Of a stretch of 64,000 nt of DNA, positions 33,836 to 43,280 are shown one piece after another. The stretch's first letter is position 1, and each line of letters opens with the position of its first letter. The notes beneath the pieces were generated by a model, which was not told where the DNA came from, did not search any database, and was given only the letters and a program-made list of their open reading frames with translations. Origin of the DNA: Vulcanococcus sp. Clear-D1 (GTDB lineage: Bacteria; Cyanobacteriota; Cyanobacteriia; PCC-6307; Cyanobiaceae); NCBI RefSeq assembly GCF_014654725.1, contig NZ_JACVZV010000018.1, forward strand, positions 248,001 through 312,000, read 5' to 3'. A program made the position numbers and the translations under genes.

Positions 33836-35881
33836 TCATAGGCGTAGATCCACTGTGCTGCAGTGCTTCCCAGCCCCGCGTAGAGGCGCTGCGATGTGCT
33901 GCGCGCGTGGCGTCGGCGTTGTGGCTGTATCGCGGCCTTCGGTGAGGAGCTCAAAACCGCTGGACTCATTCCACATTTGCCAGCTCGCCACCCGCTCGTT
34001 GTTCGCTGCCCCGACCACGTCCAGCTGCAGGGGCACATCCACCGGCAGGCACGGGTGCAGGCAGGGGAACAGGGCCTCCTGGCGGAAGCGCACCGCGATG
34101 GGTTGCTCTGGGTCGCTGGGCCAGACCAGGGGGCGCCCTTGGATGGCCAGCGTGTAGCTGCGACGGAAAGCGGGGTTGGCGATCAGCTCGAAGCGCCGCA
34201 GGGAGCTGTCCACAAAGCGGCTGGTGCTGCCGCCCTCCACCGGCGTGTCGCACAGCAGCGGCCACGGTTCGAGCGCCTGGCGGATGCAGAGCTCCGCCTC
34301 TCCGGCTTGCCAATGCAGCAATTCCGGGAAGCGCCACTGCCAGATGGCCCGCAGTGGTTCTGGATCCAGCGGCAGCCCATCGGCGGCCAGGTCGGCCAGT
34401 GCCTGCTCCAGATCCGCCCAGAGGGCGCTGGGCAACATCGCTCGATCATGCAAGTCGTTGCCCCAGGTCCGCAGCCCGTTGGGTCGGTGCTCCGGGTTGA
34501 GCTGCCGCACCGCCAGCGCCCGAAACAACAGGGCCACGGCGTTGGTCCAGCGGCGATCCGGCAGCGATTCCAGGGCGCGGAATTCCAGCAGTCCTTGGCA
34601 GCCGGCGGTCCAGGCGGGGTTCCAGAACTTGTCGAGGCTGATCTCGCTGCGGTGGGTGTTGCCACTGCGGTCGGCGTGCAGGTGGCGCAGGGTTTCACCG
34701 ATGGCCACGCGCTGGTCACCGGGCGGCAGTTGCTCGAGGGCCCGGTGGGCCAGCTCCAGATCCAGCCGGCTGGCGCTGCCCTCATCAGGCCGCGGCGCCT
34801 GGGAGGCGGGGCCCACGCTGCGACCGCTGAACAGATAGGCCAGGCAGGGGTGGTGTTGCCAGTAGCGCAGCAGCCCCACCAGCCAGGCCGGCCGCTCGAA
34901 GAACGGGTGCGCCTCCAGGCTGGGCCCGCCCAGCAGTAGGTGATTGCCGCCGCCGGTGCCTTCCGCGCGTGAACCTTGTTGCTTCCAGCTGCGTAAGCCC
35001 ACCGCCGCGCCGGCCTCTTCCAGCAGCTGGATCCAGCTGGCGTACGCGTGCCAGGTGTGGCACACCGGCAGGTTCACCTCGAGCACGCCGGGATCGGCTG
35101 TGAGGCCCAGCACCTGCCAGTGGGCGTAGGCATCCCAGGGCAGCACCCCGCTCAGCTCAGGCTCCTTCCAGCCGGGGCTGTGGGCAGCGAGCCGTTGCAG
35201 CAACACCTCCAGGGGCTCTCGCTCCAGGGGTGGCAGAAACAAGGCCCAGCCATGGGGATCACGCTCGAGGGTGAGCACCTGGCGCAGTTCGCCGCTGGGG
35301 AAGTGTTGGAGCGGCAGGCGCAGGCCGGCGGGGCCAGGGGCTCCGCTCAGCTCGCGCAGCTCCTCTTGCAGTGGCCAGTCCACTGAACGCCACTGCCCGT
35401 CTTGGCAGCTGAGCGGAATGGCCCACACCTGCCGGTTGTCTTGGAGCGGATCCCGCAGGGGCAGGGCCTCCAAGGTGCAGCTCAGATCACGGCCCACGGC
35501 CTCGATCAGGGTTTGCAGCTCGGCGGGGCTGGGGATGTGGTCGCCCGCGGGGGTGATCGGCACCAGCGGTTGGCCGTTCTGGCCTGTGATCAGCCGCAGC
35601 GCCCAGCGTGGGTTGACTTCGCCGTCGTATTGCTTGCCCGGGCAATAGAGAAGGGTGCTGCCCGGCCAGGCGCGGCGCTGCAATTCCGCGGCTAGTTGGC
35701 GGGCATAGCGGAGCTTGGTGGGGCCATCGGCGGCCACGCTCCACTCAGCCCCCTGGGGATCGATGGGCACCAGCGTGGGCTCGCCGCCCATGGTGAGCTC
35801 GATACCGGCTTGTTGTAGCCGCGCTTCAACTGCAGCAGCCGTGGCCGCATTCAGCTCAGGGACGTGGGTGACGGTGGACAC
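33836..35881 (-). CDS. DUF2126 family protein (stand-alone)
   Basis: A 681-residue protein of the DUF2126 family. The hallmark start ELTMGGEPTLVPIDPQGAEW appears near residue 29, then LLYCPGKQYDGEVNPRWALR. In many bacteria this domain is fused behind a transglutaminase domain in proteins of about 1100 residues; here it stands alone and the transglutaminase is encoded just upstream. Members travel with permuted ATP-grasp and alpha-E proteins. Biochemical role unknown; a peptide-ligase or maturation role has been predicted. The start is a GTG at 35879-35881. It is the last gene of the four-gene operon. Confidence 0.85.
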   Translation of the reverse strand: MSTVTHVPELNAATAAAVEARLQQAGIELTMGGEPTLVPIDPQGAEWSVAADGPTKLRYARQLAAELQRRAWPGSTLLYCPGKQYDGEVNPRWALRLITGQNGQPLVPITPAGDHIPSPAELQTLIEAVGRDLSCTLEALPLRDPLQDNRQVWAIPLSCQDGQWRSVDWPLQEELRELSGAPGPAGLRLPLQHFPSGELRQVLTLERDPHGWALFLPPLEREPLEVLLQRLAAHSPGWKEPELSGVLPWDAYAHWQVLGLTADPGVLEVNLPVCHTWHAYASWIQLLEEAGAAVGLRSWKQQGSRAEGTGGGNHLLLGGPSLEAHPFFERPAWLVGLLRYWQHHPCLAYLFSGRSVGPASQAPRPDEGSASRLDLELAHRALEQLPPGDQRVAIGETLRHLHADRSGNTHRSEISLDKFWNPAWTAGCQGLLEFRALESLPDRRWTNAVALLFRALAVRQLNPEHRPNGLRTWGNDLHDRAMLPSALWADLEQALADLAADGLPLDPEPLRAIWQWRFPELLHWQAGEAELCIRQALEPWPLLCDTPVEGGSTSRFVDSSLRRFELIANPAFRRSYTLAIQGRPLVWPSDPEQPIAVRFRQEALFPCLHPCLPVDVPLQLDVVGAANNERVASWQMWNESSGFELLTEGRDTATTPTPRAQHIAAPLRGAGKHCSTVDLRL

Positions 35882-35939
35882 GGCTAGCTGTTGTTGATGC
35901 TGTCCTCGCGCGCCTGCGCCGATCCGGCAGCACCAACGG

Positions 35940-36809
35940 CTACAGCAATGCGGAACTGAGGATCTCGGCGCTGATCTCCCACTCCAGCTCGCTCTCCACC
36001 CCGGGGGGGCCGGAGAAGGTGCCGCTCACTGCAGCGGTGAGATCGGAGCGCGACGACGTGGCCACCGGGATGTAGCGGTCGTCCACGGCACCTTTGCCGC
36101 TGGGGTCAAAGCCGCGCCAGCCGGCCCCCTGCAGATACACCTCTGCCCAGGCGTGCAGGTCGTAGCGCTCGGGTTTGGGCTCCACCAGGTGGTAGCCGCT
36201 CACGAAGCGGGCGGGCAGGCCCACGCTGCGGCAGCACTCGATCATCAGCATCGCCAGATCGCGGCAGGATCCAACCCGCTCCTTCAGGGTGCGGCCAGCG
36301 GGCCAGGCGGGGCCCACGTGGCGTTGGGTGTACTTCACCCGGTCTTGGATCACCTCCACCAGCTGTTGCAGGAAGTTGAGGCTGCGGCCATCGCTGCCCA
36401 TCAGCGCTTCCTGGGCCACATCCACGGCGGCACCATCGTGCTGGCCATTGGGCAGCCAGCCCTGCAGGTTGCTGAGCAGATCGGGGTTGAGCTTGCCGAT
36501 CTGCACCGGTAGCTGCGCCATCTGCTCATCGAGGCAGGCCTCCAGCAGGGGCGGACTGAAGGTCTCCACCTCGCTGGTGGCGATCACCGTGAGCCGATCG
36601 GTCTCCCCCAGGAAGCGGGCGCGGGTGATCGTGTCGCCACCGGCGGCCATCAGCTCATAGAGCTGGCTGGGGTCGGGTGAGACCTCCAGGCGGTAGTCGA
36701 TCAACCGCTGAAATCCGTGGGGCCGTGGCCGCAGGCAGAAGCGATGCGGCCCCAGCAGCACGGGTTTGGTGTAGCGGTACTCGAACCGATGGATCAGGCG
36801 GGCGCGCAT
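35940..36809 (-). CDS. Transglutaminase-like cysteine peptidase family protein
   Basis: A 289-residue protein with a bacterial transglutaminase N-terminal domain (ARLIHRFEYRYTKPVLLGPH) and a transglutaminase core. The Cys-His-Asp triad is visible: Cys in ERVGSCRDLAMLMIECCRS, His in YDLHAWAEVYL and Asp in GWRGFDPSGKG. Such proteins likely cleave or transfer amide bonds. The ATG at 36807-36809 overlaps the end of the alpha-E gene by 16 bases. Together with the ATP-grasp, alpha-E and DUF2126 genes it makes a complete predicted amide-bond-forming and -processing operon. Confidence 0.9.
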   Translation of the reverse strand: MRARLIHRFEYRYTKPVLLGPHRFCLRPRPHGFQRLIDYRLEVSPDPSQLYELMAAGGDTITRARFLGETDRLTVIATSEVETFSPPLLEACLDEQMAQLPVQIGKLNPDLLSNLQGWLPNGQHDGAAVDVAQEALMGSDGRSLNFLQQLVEVIQDRVKYTQRHVGPAWPAGRTLKERVGSCRDLAMLMIECCRSVGLPARFVSGYHLVEPKPERYDLHAWAEVYLQGAGWRGFDPSGKGAVDDRYIPVATSSRSDLTAAVSGTFSGPPGVESELEWEISAEILSSALL

Positions 36810-37831
36810 GCCAGGTCGTGACTGGTGGCGGTAACGGAGACGGAAGCCTGCGCTGGGGGAACAGCAGCTGGCTCTTCTGCTGCGGCCAGGCTCGGCAACA
36901 CGAAGTAGCGCGCGTGGATCAGCTCATGAAGGTTATTGAGATCTTGCTGAAGCGCGTCGATCGCTTCGTGCAGCCCGCCGGCGATCAGCTCATCGATCCC
37001 CGTGTAGCTCCAGCGGGCGCGGGTGAGGCCGCTGAGGCACTCGAGTGCATCGGGGTTGCCGGGCACCGGGCTGGCCGCCACCACCTGCAGGGTTTCGTGG
37101 ATGCGATCGAGGCAGTAGCGCACCGAGCGGGGGAAGCTGGGATCCAGAAGCAGGAAGGCCGCCACGGCCCGCGGGGTGATCACCCCCTGCTGCGATTGGC
37201 GGAACATCTGATAGGCCCCCGCCGTGCGCAGCAGGGAGATCCACTGCAGTTCATCGAGCACGCCGCCCACCTCTTCGGGGCTGGGGAGCAGCAGGAAATA
37301 CTTCACGTCAAGGATCCGCGTCGTCTTGTCGGCGCGTTCGATCAGCCGGCCCAGGCGACTGAACTGCCAGGACAGATCGCGGCTCAAGGTGGCATCGGTG
37401 ATGCCATAGAAGAGTTGGCAGCCGCGGCGGATCTCCCGGAGCTGCTCCTGGGGTGGCTGGTGCCAGAAGCTGTCGCTCTCCAGCAGGGTCCAATACAGAT
37501 CGTTGATCTGCTCCCACATCTCCGTGGTGATCACATCGCGGATCTGACGCGCGTTCTCGCGCGCCAGGGCGATGCAGTTCACGATGCTGCTGGGGTTGGC
37601 CTCAGCTTTCACCAGAAACTCCACCACCTGGTCGGGGCCACCGCCTGGGTAGAGCTGGTCGAACAGTTCGCGATCACCGCTGGCGTCGATCAGCGGTTGC
37701 CAGGGCTCGGCGCTGCCCGGGGGGCAGTCGAGCGCCATGGCTTCGCTCACCTCAACGAAGCGCGAGAGGTTCTCGGCGCGCTCCACATAGCGATTGATCC
37801 AGTAGAGCGAATCAGCAACGCGGCTCAGCAT
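36794..37831 (-). CDS. Alpha-E domain protein, copy 2
   Basis: A 345-residue paralogue of the protein at 19355-20455. It begins MLSRVADSLYWINRYVERAE and has ENARQIRDVITTEMWEQIND and WQFSRLGRLIERADKTTRIL at matching positions. The C-terminal tail is longer in Ala/Pro-rich sequence (AAEEPAAVPPAQASVSVTAT). The ATG at 37829-37831 overlaps the ATP-grasp stop (ATGCTGA), a coupling also present in copy 1. It sits second in the four-gene operon. Confidence 0.9.
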   Translation of the reverse strand: MLSRVADSLYWINRYVERAENLSRFVEVSEAMALDCPPGSAEPWQPLIDASGDRELFDQLYPGGGPDQVVEFLVKAEANPSSIVNCIALARENARQIRDVITTEMWEQINDLYWTLLESDSFWHQPPQEQLREIRRGCQLFYGITDATLSRDLSWQFSRLGRLIERADKTTRILDVKYFLLLPSPEEVGGVLDELQWISLLRTAGAYQMFRQSQQGVITPRAVAAFLLLDPSFPRSVRYCLDRIHETLQVVAASPVPGNPDALECLSGLTRARWSYTGIDELIAGGLHEAIDALQQDLNNLHELIHARYFVLPSLAAAEEPAAVPPAQASVSVTATSHDLACAPA

Positions 37832-39264
37832 GCGCTTTCCTCCACGATCCAAGTGTCTTTGCAGCCGCCGCCCTGCGACGAATTCACCACCAGTGACCCC
37901 CGCTTGAGGGCCACGCGGGTGAGGCCGCCCGGAGTGACCCAGGCGTCCTTGCCTCGCAGCACATAGGGCCGCAGATCCACGTGGCAGGGGTAGAGCTCTC
38001 CCTCGCTGAGAGAGGGCACCGTGGAGAGCTCAAGCGTGGGCTGAGCGATGAAATTGCGCGGGTCAGCTTTGATCTTCTCGGCGAACTCGAGGATCTCGGC
38101 CTGGCTGGCATGGGGGCCGATGAGCATGCCGTAGCCACCCGCTTCGGATACCGCCTTCACCACCAGCTCGTTCAGGTGGGCCAGCACGTAGGCCTGATCG
38201 TCGGGCCGTGAGCAGAGATAGGTGGGCACGTTCTCGATGATCGGCTCTTCGCCCAGGTAGTACCGCACCATCTCGGGCACATAGGCGTAGATGAGCTTGT
38301 CGTCGGCCACGCCGGTGCCGGGTGCGTTGGCAATCGCCACTCGGCCCTGGGCGTACACCTCCATCAGGCCCCGCACCCCGAGCATCGAATCGGCGCGGAA
38401 CACGGCCGGATCGAGGAAGTCATCGTCGATGCGGCGGTAGATCACATCCACCGGCTCGAGGCCCTGGGTGGTGCGCATCCAGACCCGCCCGTCCTGGCAA
38501 GCCAGATCGCGGCCTTCCACCAGGGAGATGCCCATTTGCTGGGCGAGGTAGCTGTGCTCGAAGTAGGCGCTGTTGAACACCCCCGGTGTGAGCAGCACCA
38601 CCCGCGGCGCTTCGGTCCAGGGGGCCAGATCCCGCAGGGTTTGCAGGAGCTGGGAGGGATAGCTGTCGATCGGCTGCACGGTGCGGCCGCTGAACAGGCT
38701 CGGGAACATGCGCTTCATCACGCGCCGGTTCTCGAGGAAGTAGGCCACGCCTGAGGGGCAGCGCAGGTTGTCTTCCAGCACGCGCCAAGTGCCCAGGCCA
38801 TCGCGGATCAGATCGAGGCCGGAGATCTGGCACCACTTGCCCAGCGGTGGCCGGAAGCCGCGCAGCTGCGGCCGCCAGCCCTGGGAGGTCTCCACGTCTT
38901 CGCGGGGGATCACCCCATCGCGAAGGATGGCCTGATCGCCATACACATCCGCCAGGAACAGATCGATCGCTTCGAGTCGCTGGATCAGGCCGCGCTGCAG
39001 CAGGTCCCAATCGCTGGCGCCGATCAGGCGGGGCAGCGGATCAAAGGGAAGGATGCGCTCGCCGCCGCGCTTGCCGGAATCGTTGAGGCGGAAGGTGGCC
39101 CCCAGCCGCTTCAGCAGCATGCCGGCCGCAGCGTGGTTGCGGTTGAGCTGCTCTAGCCCCAGAGCGCCCAAGGAGGAGAGCAGTGGCTGCAGCGCGCTGC
39201 GGGGCTCTTCGCTGGCGCTGAAATATTCGTCGTAGCCCTTGCTGGGCCGGTAGTCGGTGAACAT
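37825..39264 (-). CDS. Circularly permuted ATP-grasp protein, copy 2
   Basis: A 479-residue paralogue of the protein at 17859-19361, with near-identical blocks: MFTDYRPSKGYDEYF, PFDPLPRLIGASDWD, ISGLDLIRDGLGTWRVLEDN, CPSGVAYFLENRRVMKR, RTTQGLEPVDVIYRRIDDDF and APGTGVADDKLIYAYVPEM. ATP and metal ligands expected of the family appear intact in both copies. The two differ mostly at the N-terminal 40 residues and at the C-terminal end. It leads an operon with alpha-E, transglutaminase and DUF2126 genes. The start is the ATG at 39262-39264; an NtcA-like sequence lies 50-63 bases upstream. Confidence 0.92.
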   Translation of the reverse strand: MFTDYRPSKGYDEYFSASEEPRSALQPLLSSLGALGLEQLNRNHAAAGMLLKRLGATFRLNDSGKRGGERILPFDPLPRLIGASDWDLLQRGLIQRLEAIDLFLADVYGDQAILRDGVIPREDVETSQGWRPQLRGFRPPLGKWCQISGLDLIRDGLGTWRVLEDNLRCPSGVAYFLENRRVMKRMFPSLFSGRTVQPIDSYPSQLLQTLRDLAPWTEAPRVVLLTPGVFNSAYFEHSYLAQQMGISLVEGRDLACQDGRVWMRTTQGLEPVDVIYRRIDDDFLDPAVFRADSMLGVRGLMEVYAQGRVAIANAPGTGVADDKLIYAYVPEMVRYYLGEEPIIENVPTYLCSRPDDQAYVLAHLNELVVKAVSEAGGYGMLIGPHASQAEILEFAEKIKADPRNFIAQPTLELSTVPSLSEGELYPCHVDLRPYVLRGKDAWVTPGGLTRVALKRGSLVVNSSQGGGCKDTWIVEESAC

Positions 39265-39313
39265 CGCCGAGCCTGCGGTGGCGTGATCATGCAGAGCTGT
39301 CGGCCCCCCTCAG

Positions 39314-39327
39314 GTGGCTGTTGCTAC
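39314..39327 (-). promoter_or_regulatory. NtcA-like site upstream of the ATP-grasp/alpha-E operon
   Basis: Minus-strand GTAGCAACAGCCAC fits GTA-N8-CAC and shares GTAGCAAC with the sites upstream of nrtA and urtA. Its centre is about 56 bases before the ATG of ATP-grasp copy 2; a promoter with NtcA at -41.5 would start about 15 bases before the gene. CATGAT, a partial -10 match, lies about 22 bases downstream of the site. Confidence 0.32.
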
Positions 39328-39376
39328 GGAAGTGCAGGGTTGCCCGGCTCCGGCAGGCCCCCCTAGCGTTTGGGCT

Positions 39377-39775
39377 ATGGCCAGCCCCTTCCCACCGCTG
39401 GATCAACCCCTCTGGGATCAGGCGGGCCAGGCGCTCAATCGCCGCCGCGAGCAGCGGCTGGAGGTGGGCAGTGTGTTGCCGGTCCAGCTGCGAGCGGTGC
39501 CATCCGGTCAGGCTCCCGGAGCCTGGTTCAGTGCCGACATCCTCGACATCAGCCATGGCGGCCTAGCGCTGCTGCTCTCGGCCAGCGCTGCCTTGCCGCC
39601 GCGGGTGCCGTTGTTGCTGGATGTGAGCAACCATCCCGGCTTCGGCCGGGTGCGGCTGGCGGCCACCCTGCGCTGGAGTGCTGCTGCCGATGGCCTGGGG
39701 GCCTTGCAGGTGATCGGCGTGCAGCTCGATCAGCCCCTACCGCTGGTGCCGCCCCTGGTTCAGAGCAGGAAATAG
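39377..39775 (+). CDS. PilZ domain protein
   Basis: A 132-residue, single-domain PilZ protein, a probable c-di-GMP receptor. Both ligand motifs are visible: the RxxxR-type [12 protein letters not shown] near residues 22-33 and [14 protein letters not shown] (D-x-S-x-x-G) near 56-69. The ATG at 39377 is preferred because the frame before it lacks domain features. It is a lone plus-strand gene whose last 16 bases overlap the end of ureC. The output it controls is unknown. Confidence 0.82.
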   Translation: MASPFPPLDQPLWDQAGQALNRRREQRLEVGSVLPVQLRAVPSGQAPGAWFSADILDISHGGLALLLSASAALPPRVPLLLDVSNHPGFGRVRLAATLRWSAAADGLGALQVIGVQLDQPLPLVPPLVQSRK

Positions 39776-41472
39776 CGCTGGGCCATCGGCAGCACCTCAG
39801 CTGGCTCGCAGGTGAGCAGCTCGCCGTCGGCGAACACCTCGTAGGTCTGCGGGTCCACCTCCACCTTGGGCAGGGCGGTGTTGTTTTTCATCGAGGCCTT
39901 GTTGATGCCGCCGCGGGTGTTCTGCACCGGCACGCACAGCCGCTCCAGGCCGAGGCGGCGGGGCACGTCGTCGTCGAGGGCGGCCTGGCTCACGAAGGTG
40001 AGGCAGCTCGGGGCGAGCGCCTTGCCGAAGGCGGCGAACATTGGCCGGCCGTGCACCGGGCCGGGGGTGGGGATCGAGGCGTTGGCATCACCCATCTGGG
40101 CCCACACGATCGAGCCGCCCTTGATCACCATCTCGGGCTTCACCCCGAAGAACCCGGGCTTCCACAGCACCAGATCCGCCAGCTTGCCCACTTCAACTGA
40201 GCCCACCTGGTGATCGATGCCGTGCACGATCGCCGGGTTGATCGTCACCTTGGCGATGTAGCGCTTGAGGCGGGTGTTGTCGTTGCGTTCTGAGTCGCCC
40301 GGTAGGACGCCGCGCTGCACCTTCATCTTGTGGGCGGTTTGGAAGGTGCGGGTGATCACCTCGCCCACCCGGCCCATGGCCTGGGAATCGCTGGCGATCA
40401 GCGAGAAGGCGCCGATGTCGTGAAGGATGTCTTCGGCGGCGATGGTTTCGCGGCGGATCCGCGATTCGGCGAAGGCCACGTCTTCCGGGATGCGTGGATC
40501 GAGGTGGTGGCACACCATCAGCATGTCGAGGTGTTCCTCGAGCGTGTTGCGGGTGTAGGGGCGCGTGGGGTTGGTGGAGCTGGGCAGCACATTGGCTTCC
40601 CCGCAGATCCGGATGATGTCGGGCGCATGGCCGCCGCCGGCCCCTTCGGTGTGGAAGGTGTGGATCGTGCGGCCGCCGATGGCGCGGATCGTGTCTTCCA
40701 CGAACCCGGCTTCGTTGAGGGTGTCGGAGTGGATCGCCACCTGGATGTCGAAGCGATCCGCCACCGACAGGCAGCAGTCGATCGCCGCGGGTGTGGTGCC
40801 CCAGTCTTCGTGGAGCTTGAGGGTGATGGCGCCGGCGCGGATCTGCTCTTCGAGCGCTTCAGGGGTGCTGGCGTTGCCCTTGCCGAAGAAGCCGAGGTTC
40901 ATTGGCAGCCCTTCGGCGGCCTGCAGCATCCGCGCCATGTGGAAGGCGCCGGGGGTGCAGGTGGTGGCGTTGGAGCCGGTGGCTGGGCCGGTGCCGCCGC
41001 CGAGCATCGTGGTCACCCCGCTGGCCAGGGCGGTTTCCACCTGCTGGGGGCAGATGAAGTGGATGTGGGTGTCGATGGCACCGGCGGTGAGGATGTGGCC
41101 CTCGCCGGCGATCGCCTCAGTGCCCGGGCCCACCACGATGTCCACACCGGCTTGGGTGTCGGGGTTGCCGGCTTTGCCGATCGCCACGATGCGGCCGTCG
41201 CGTAGGCCGATGTCGGCCTTCACGATCCCCCACCAATCGAGGATCAGGGCATTGGTGATCACCGTGTCCACCGCGCCGTCGGCGCGGGTGGTCTGGGCCT
41301 GACCCATCCCGTCGCGGATCACCTTGCCGCCGCCGAACTTCACCTCATCGCCGTAAACGGTGAAGTCCTTCTCCACCTCCAGGATCAGCTCGGTGTCGGC
41401 CAGCCGCAGGCGATCGCCTGTGGTGGGGCCGTAGGTCTCGGCGTAGGCGCGGCGGGAGATCCGGTAAGGCAT
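39760..41472 (-). CDS. ureC: Urease subunit alpha
   Basis: Catalytic, nickel-containing subunit of urease, splitting urea to ammonia and carbamate. The 570-residue length is standard. Nickel and active-site segments are present: [14 protein letters not shown] (two His), [15 protein letters not shown] (the Lys that is carbamylated), [29 protein letters not shown] and the mobile flap [19 protein letters not shown]. The ATG is at 41470-41472. The gene order ureA-ureB-ureC with ureD in front is all on the minus strand. Confidence 0.97.
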   Translation of the reverse strand: MPYRISRRAYAETYGPTTGDRLRLADTELILEVEKDFTVYGDEVKFGGGKVIRDGMGQAQTTRADGAVDTVITNALILDWWGIVKADIGLRDGRIVAIGKAGNPDTQAGVDIVVGPGTEAIAGEGHILTAGAIDTHIHFICPQQVETALASGVTTMLGGGTGPATGSNATTCTPGAFHMARMLQAAEGLPMNLGFFGKGNASTPEALEEQIRAGAITLKLHEDWGTTPAAIDCCLSVADRFDIQVAIHSDTLNEAGFVEDTIRAIGGRTIHTFHTEGAGGGHAPDIIRICGEANVLPSSTNPTRPYTRNTLEEHLDMLMVCHHLDPRIPEDVAFAESRIRRETIAAEDILHDIGAFSLIASDSQAMGRVGEVITRTFQTAHKMKVQRGVLPGDSERNDNTRLKRYIAKVTINPAIVHGIDHQVGSVEVGKLADLVLWKPGFFGVKPEMVIKGGSIVWAQMGDANASIPTPGPVHGRPMFAAFGKALAPSCLTFVSQAALDDDVPRRLGLERLCVPVQNTRGGINKASMKNNTALPKVEVDPQTYEVFADGELLTCEPAEVLPMAQRYFLL

Positions 41473-41497
41473 GGCTGGCGGGTGGTGGGGCGGTTGG

Positions 41498-41815
41498 TCA
41501 GTCGAGGGGGCCGTTCACCAGGCCGTTGAATCCGAAGATGCGCCGGTTGCCGGCGAAGGGAACCAGCTGCACCTCGCGGCTGTCGCCGGGCTCAAAGCGC
41601 ACGGCTGTGCCGGCGGGGATATCCAGCCGCAGGCCGCGGGCGGCTTCACGGTTGAACTCCAGTGCTGCATTCACTTCAAAGAAGTGGAAATGGGATCCCA
41701 CCTGCACTGGGCGATCGCCGGTGTTGGCCACCAGCACGGTGGTGACGGGCCGGCCAGCGTTGAGTTCGAGCTCGCCGGGTTCGGGGATCAGTTCGCCGGG
41801 GATGAGCGGTGCCAT
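41498..41815 (-). CDS. ureB: Urease subunit beta
   Basis: Structural subunit of urease, 105 residues. The start [20 protein letters not shown] and the segments [13 protein letters not shown] and [20 protein letters not shown] are typical. It starts at the ATG 41813-41815 and is followed by ureC 25 bases later. Separate ureA and ureB genes are the usual bacterial arrangement. Confidence 0.96.
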   Translation of the reverse strand: MAPLIPGELIPEPGELELNAGRPVTTVLVANTGDRPVQVGSHFHFFEVNAALEFNREAARGLRLDIPAGTAVRFEPGDSREVQLVPFAGNRRIFGFNGLVNGPLD

Positions 41816-41837
41816 GGGGATGGTGCGGCGTGGGTGG

Positions 41838-42140
41838 TCAGCGAATCGGGTCGTGGAGGGTCACGAGCTTGGTGCCATCGGGAAACACCGCTTCGATCTG
41901 CACCTCATGCACCAGCTCGGGGATGCCCTCCATCACCTGCTCGCGGCTGAGCCAGGTGGTGCCTTCCTGCATCAGCTCGGCCACGCTTTTGCCATCGCGG
42001 GCCCCTTCCAACACTTGAAAACTGAGCCAGGCCACCGCTTCCGGGTGGTTGAGCTTGAGGCCGCGGTTGAGGCGCCGTTCCGCCAGCAGGGCCGCGGTCA
42101 CGATCAGGAGCTTGTCCTTCTCCTGAGGGGTCAGGTGCAT
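41838..42140 (-). CDS. ureA: Urease subunit gamma
   Basis: Smallest urease subunit, 100 residues from the ATG at 42138-42140. [36 protein letters not shown] and [11 protein letters not shown]-like [20 protein letters not shown] are family hallmarks. A longer reading adds eight residues without similarity and is rejected. It lies 72 bases after ureD on the same strand. Confidence 0.96.
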   Translation of the reverse strand: MHLTPQEKDKLLIVTAALLAERRLNRGLKLNHPEAVAWLSFQVLEGARDGKSVAELMQEGTTWLSREQVMEGIPELVHEVQIEAVFPDGTKLVTLHDPIR

Positions 42141-42212
42141 GGCGAGGGAGCAGCTGGAGCGCAAAACCCAGTCAAGTCCCTCACTCTGATCGGCGCCACG
42201 GGGCAGCCATGT

Positions 42213-43178
42213 TCAGGCTGAACAGTTCGCGTCCTGCCTGTTGCTCGCCTTGGACGGAACCCAGGGGTCTTCCTGGAACGGCCACACCCGTGGCAGCTGT
42301 GGTGGCGCCTGCCCGCGCGTCTGGCGGATCAGAGCCCAAAGCCGGCAGAACCAGTAGCGCGCCGCCTGGCTGGAAGGACCGCGGTAGCGAGCCACCAGGC
42401 CCTGCTCAAGGGCCCCGCAGGCCATCGTTCCTTCCAGGCCGCTGCGGGCGGCGCGGGCTTCGGCCAGCAGCTGCTGCAGCGCCTCAGCCCCTAAGGGCTG
42501 CGGTGCCGCCCACACGAGCGAACCAAACACCGGCTGGCCCGCCATGCCGTGTTCGCCCGTGAGCCCATCGCCGTTCAGCTGCAGCCGGTCCACCAGTTCC
42601 CAGCGGGGGGGCTGGCCGTTGGATCCCTCGCGGCGGATGTGCAGGCTGGAGCGCCAGCAGCCGGCGTCCAGCCCTTCGCCAGCGGCGGTGCGCCCCAGGC
42701 GCACCACCTCCATCGCCAGGAAGCTGGCGTTATCGGCCAGGGTTACCTCCAGATCCTGCTGATAGAGGGCATCGGCGTAGAGCACCAGCTCCTGGGGGAG
42801 CCATTCCAGGTCGCTCCCCTCCGCCAGGTGGAACTGAAGCTGCTGTTGGGCCCAGCGCCCCTGCGGGTGGCAGCGGGAGCGCCGCACGCTGCCATACACC
42901 TTCTGCGCGGCCACGCTGGTGATCAGGGCGCGGCTGCCGCGCTCCAGCTCCGCCTGCAGTTGCAGTTGATCGCCGCCCACCAGGCCGCCGGCGGTGTGCA
43001 GCAGGGGCAGTTCGCAGTGGCCGCTGGCCTGGGGGAAGGCCCGCATCAACTTCAAGGGCGCAGTGGCCCCGCCCTGATGGTGGGTGATGCCGCCCCGTTC
43101 GCTGAACCGCAGGGTGGCGCCTGCCTGCCAGCCCGATGGCTCGGCCGCTGGGGATGGGGCCGCCGGGGTTGCGCTCAT
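42213..43178 (-). CDS. ureD: Urease accessory protein UreD
   Basis: Scaffold chaperone that with UreF and UreG inserts nickel into apo-urease. The 321-residue product has TAPLKLMRAFPQASGHCELP, LLHTAGGLVGGDQLQLQAEL and VAAQKVYGS, all typical of UreD. The ATG is at 43176-43178. It heads the ureDABC operon and is divergent from ureEFG, with a perfect NtcA box between them. Confidence 0.93.
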   Translation of the reverse strand: MSATPAAPSPAAEPSGWQAGATLRFSERGGITHHQGGATAPLKLMRAFPQASGHCELPLLHTAGGLVGGDQLQLQAELERGSRALITSVAAQKVYGSVRRSRCHPQGRWAQQQLQFHLAEGSDLEWLPQELVLYADALYQQDLEVTLADNASFLAMEVVRLGRTAAGEGLDAGCWRSSLHIRREGSNGQPPRWELVDRLQLNGDGLTGEHGMAGQPVFGSLVWAAPQPLGAEALQQLLAEARAARSGLEGTMACGALEQGLVARYRGPSSQAARYWFCRLWALIRQTRGQAPPQLPRVWPFQEDPWVPSKASNRQDANCSA

Positions 43179-43212
43179 CGCTGCATGCTCAGCGCCGCCG
43201 AGGCGCCCTTGG

Positions 43213-43226
43213 GTAGCCGTGGCTAC
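43213..43226. promoter_or_regulatory. NtcA binding site in the ureD/ureE divergent promoter
   Basis: GTAGCCGTGGCTAC is an exact and nearly fully palindromic match to GTA-N8-TAC, in the 102-base gap between ureD (minus) and ureE (plus). It lies 35 bases from the ureD start and 55 from the ureE start, so one NtcA dimer could serve both. NtcA control of urease and urea transport genes is known in other cyanobacteria. Confidence 0.62.
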
Positions 43227-43280
43227 AGAGTGGCACCCGGGCGCCCGTCAGGGTGACTCAAATCAGCCCGCGCAACCCTG

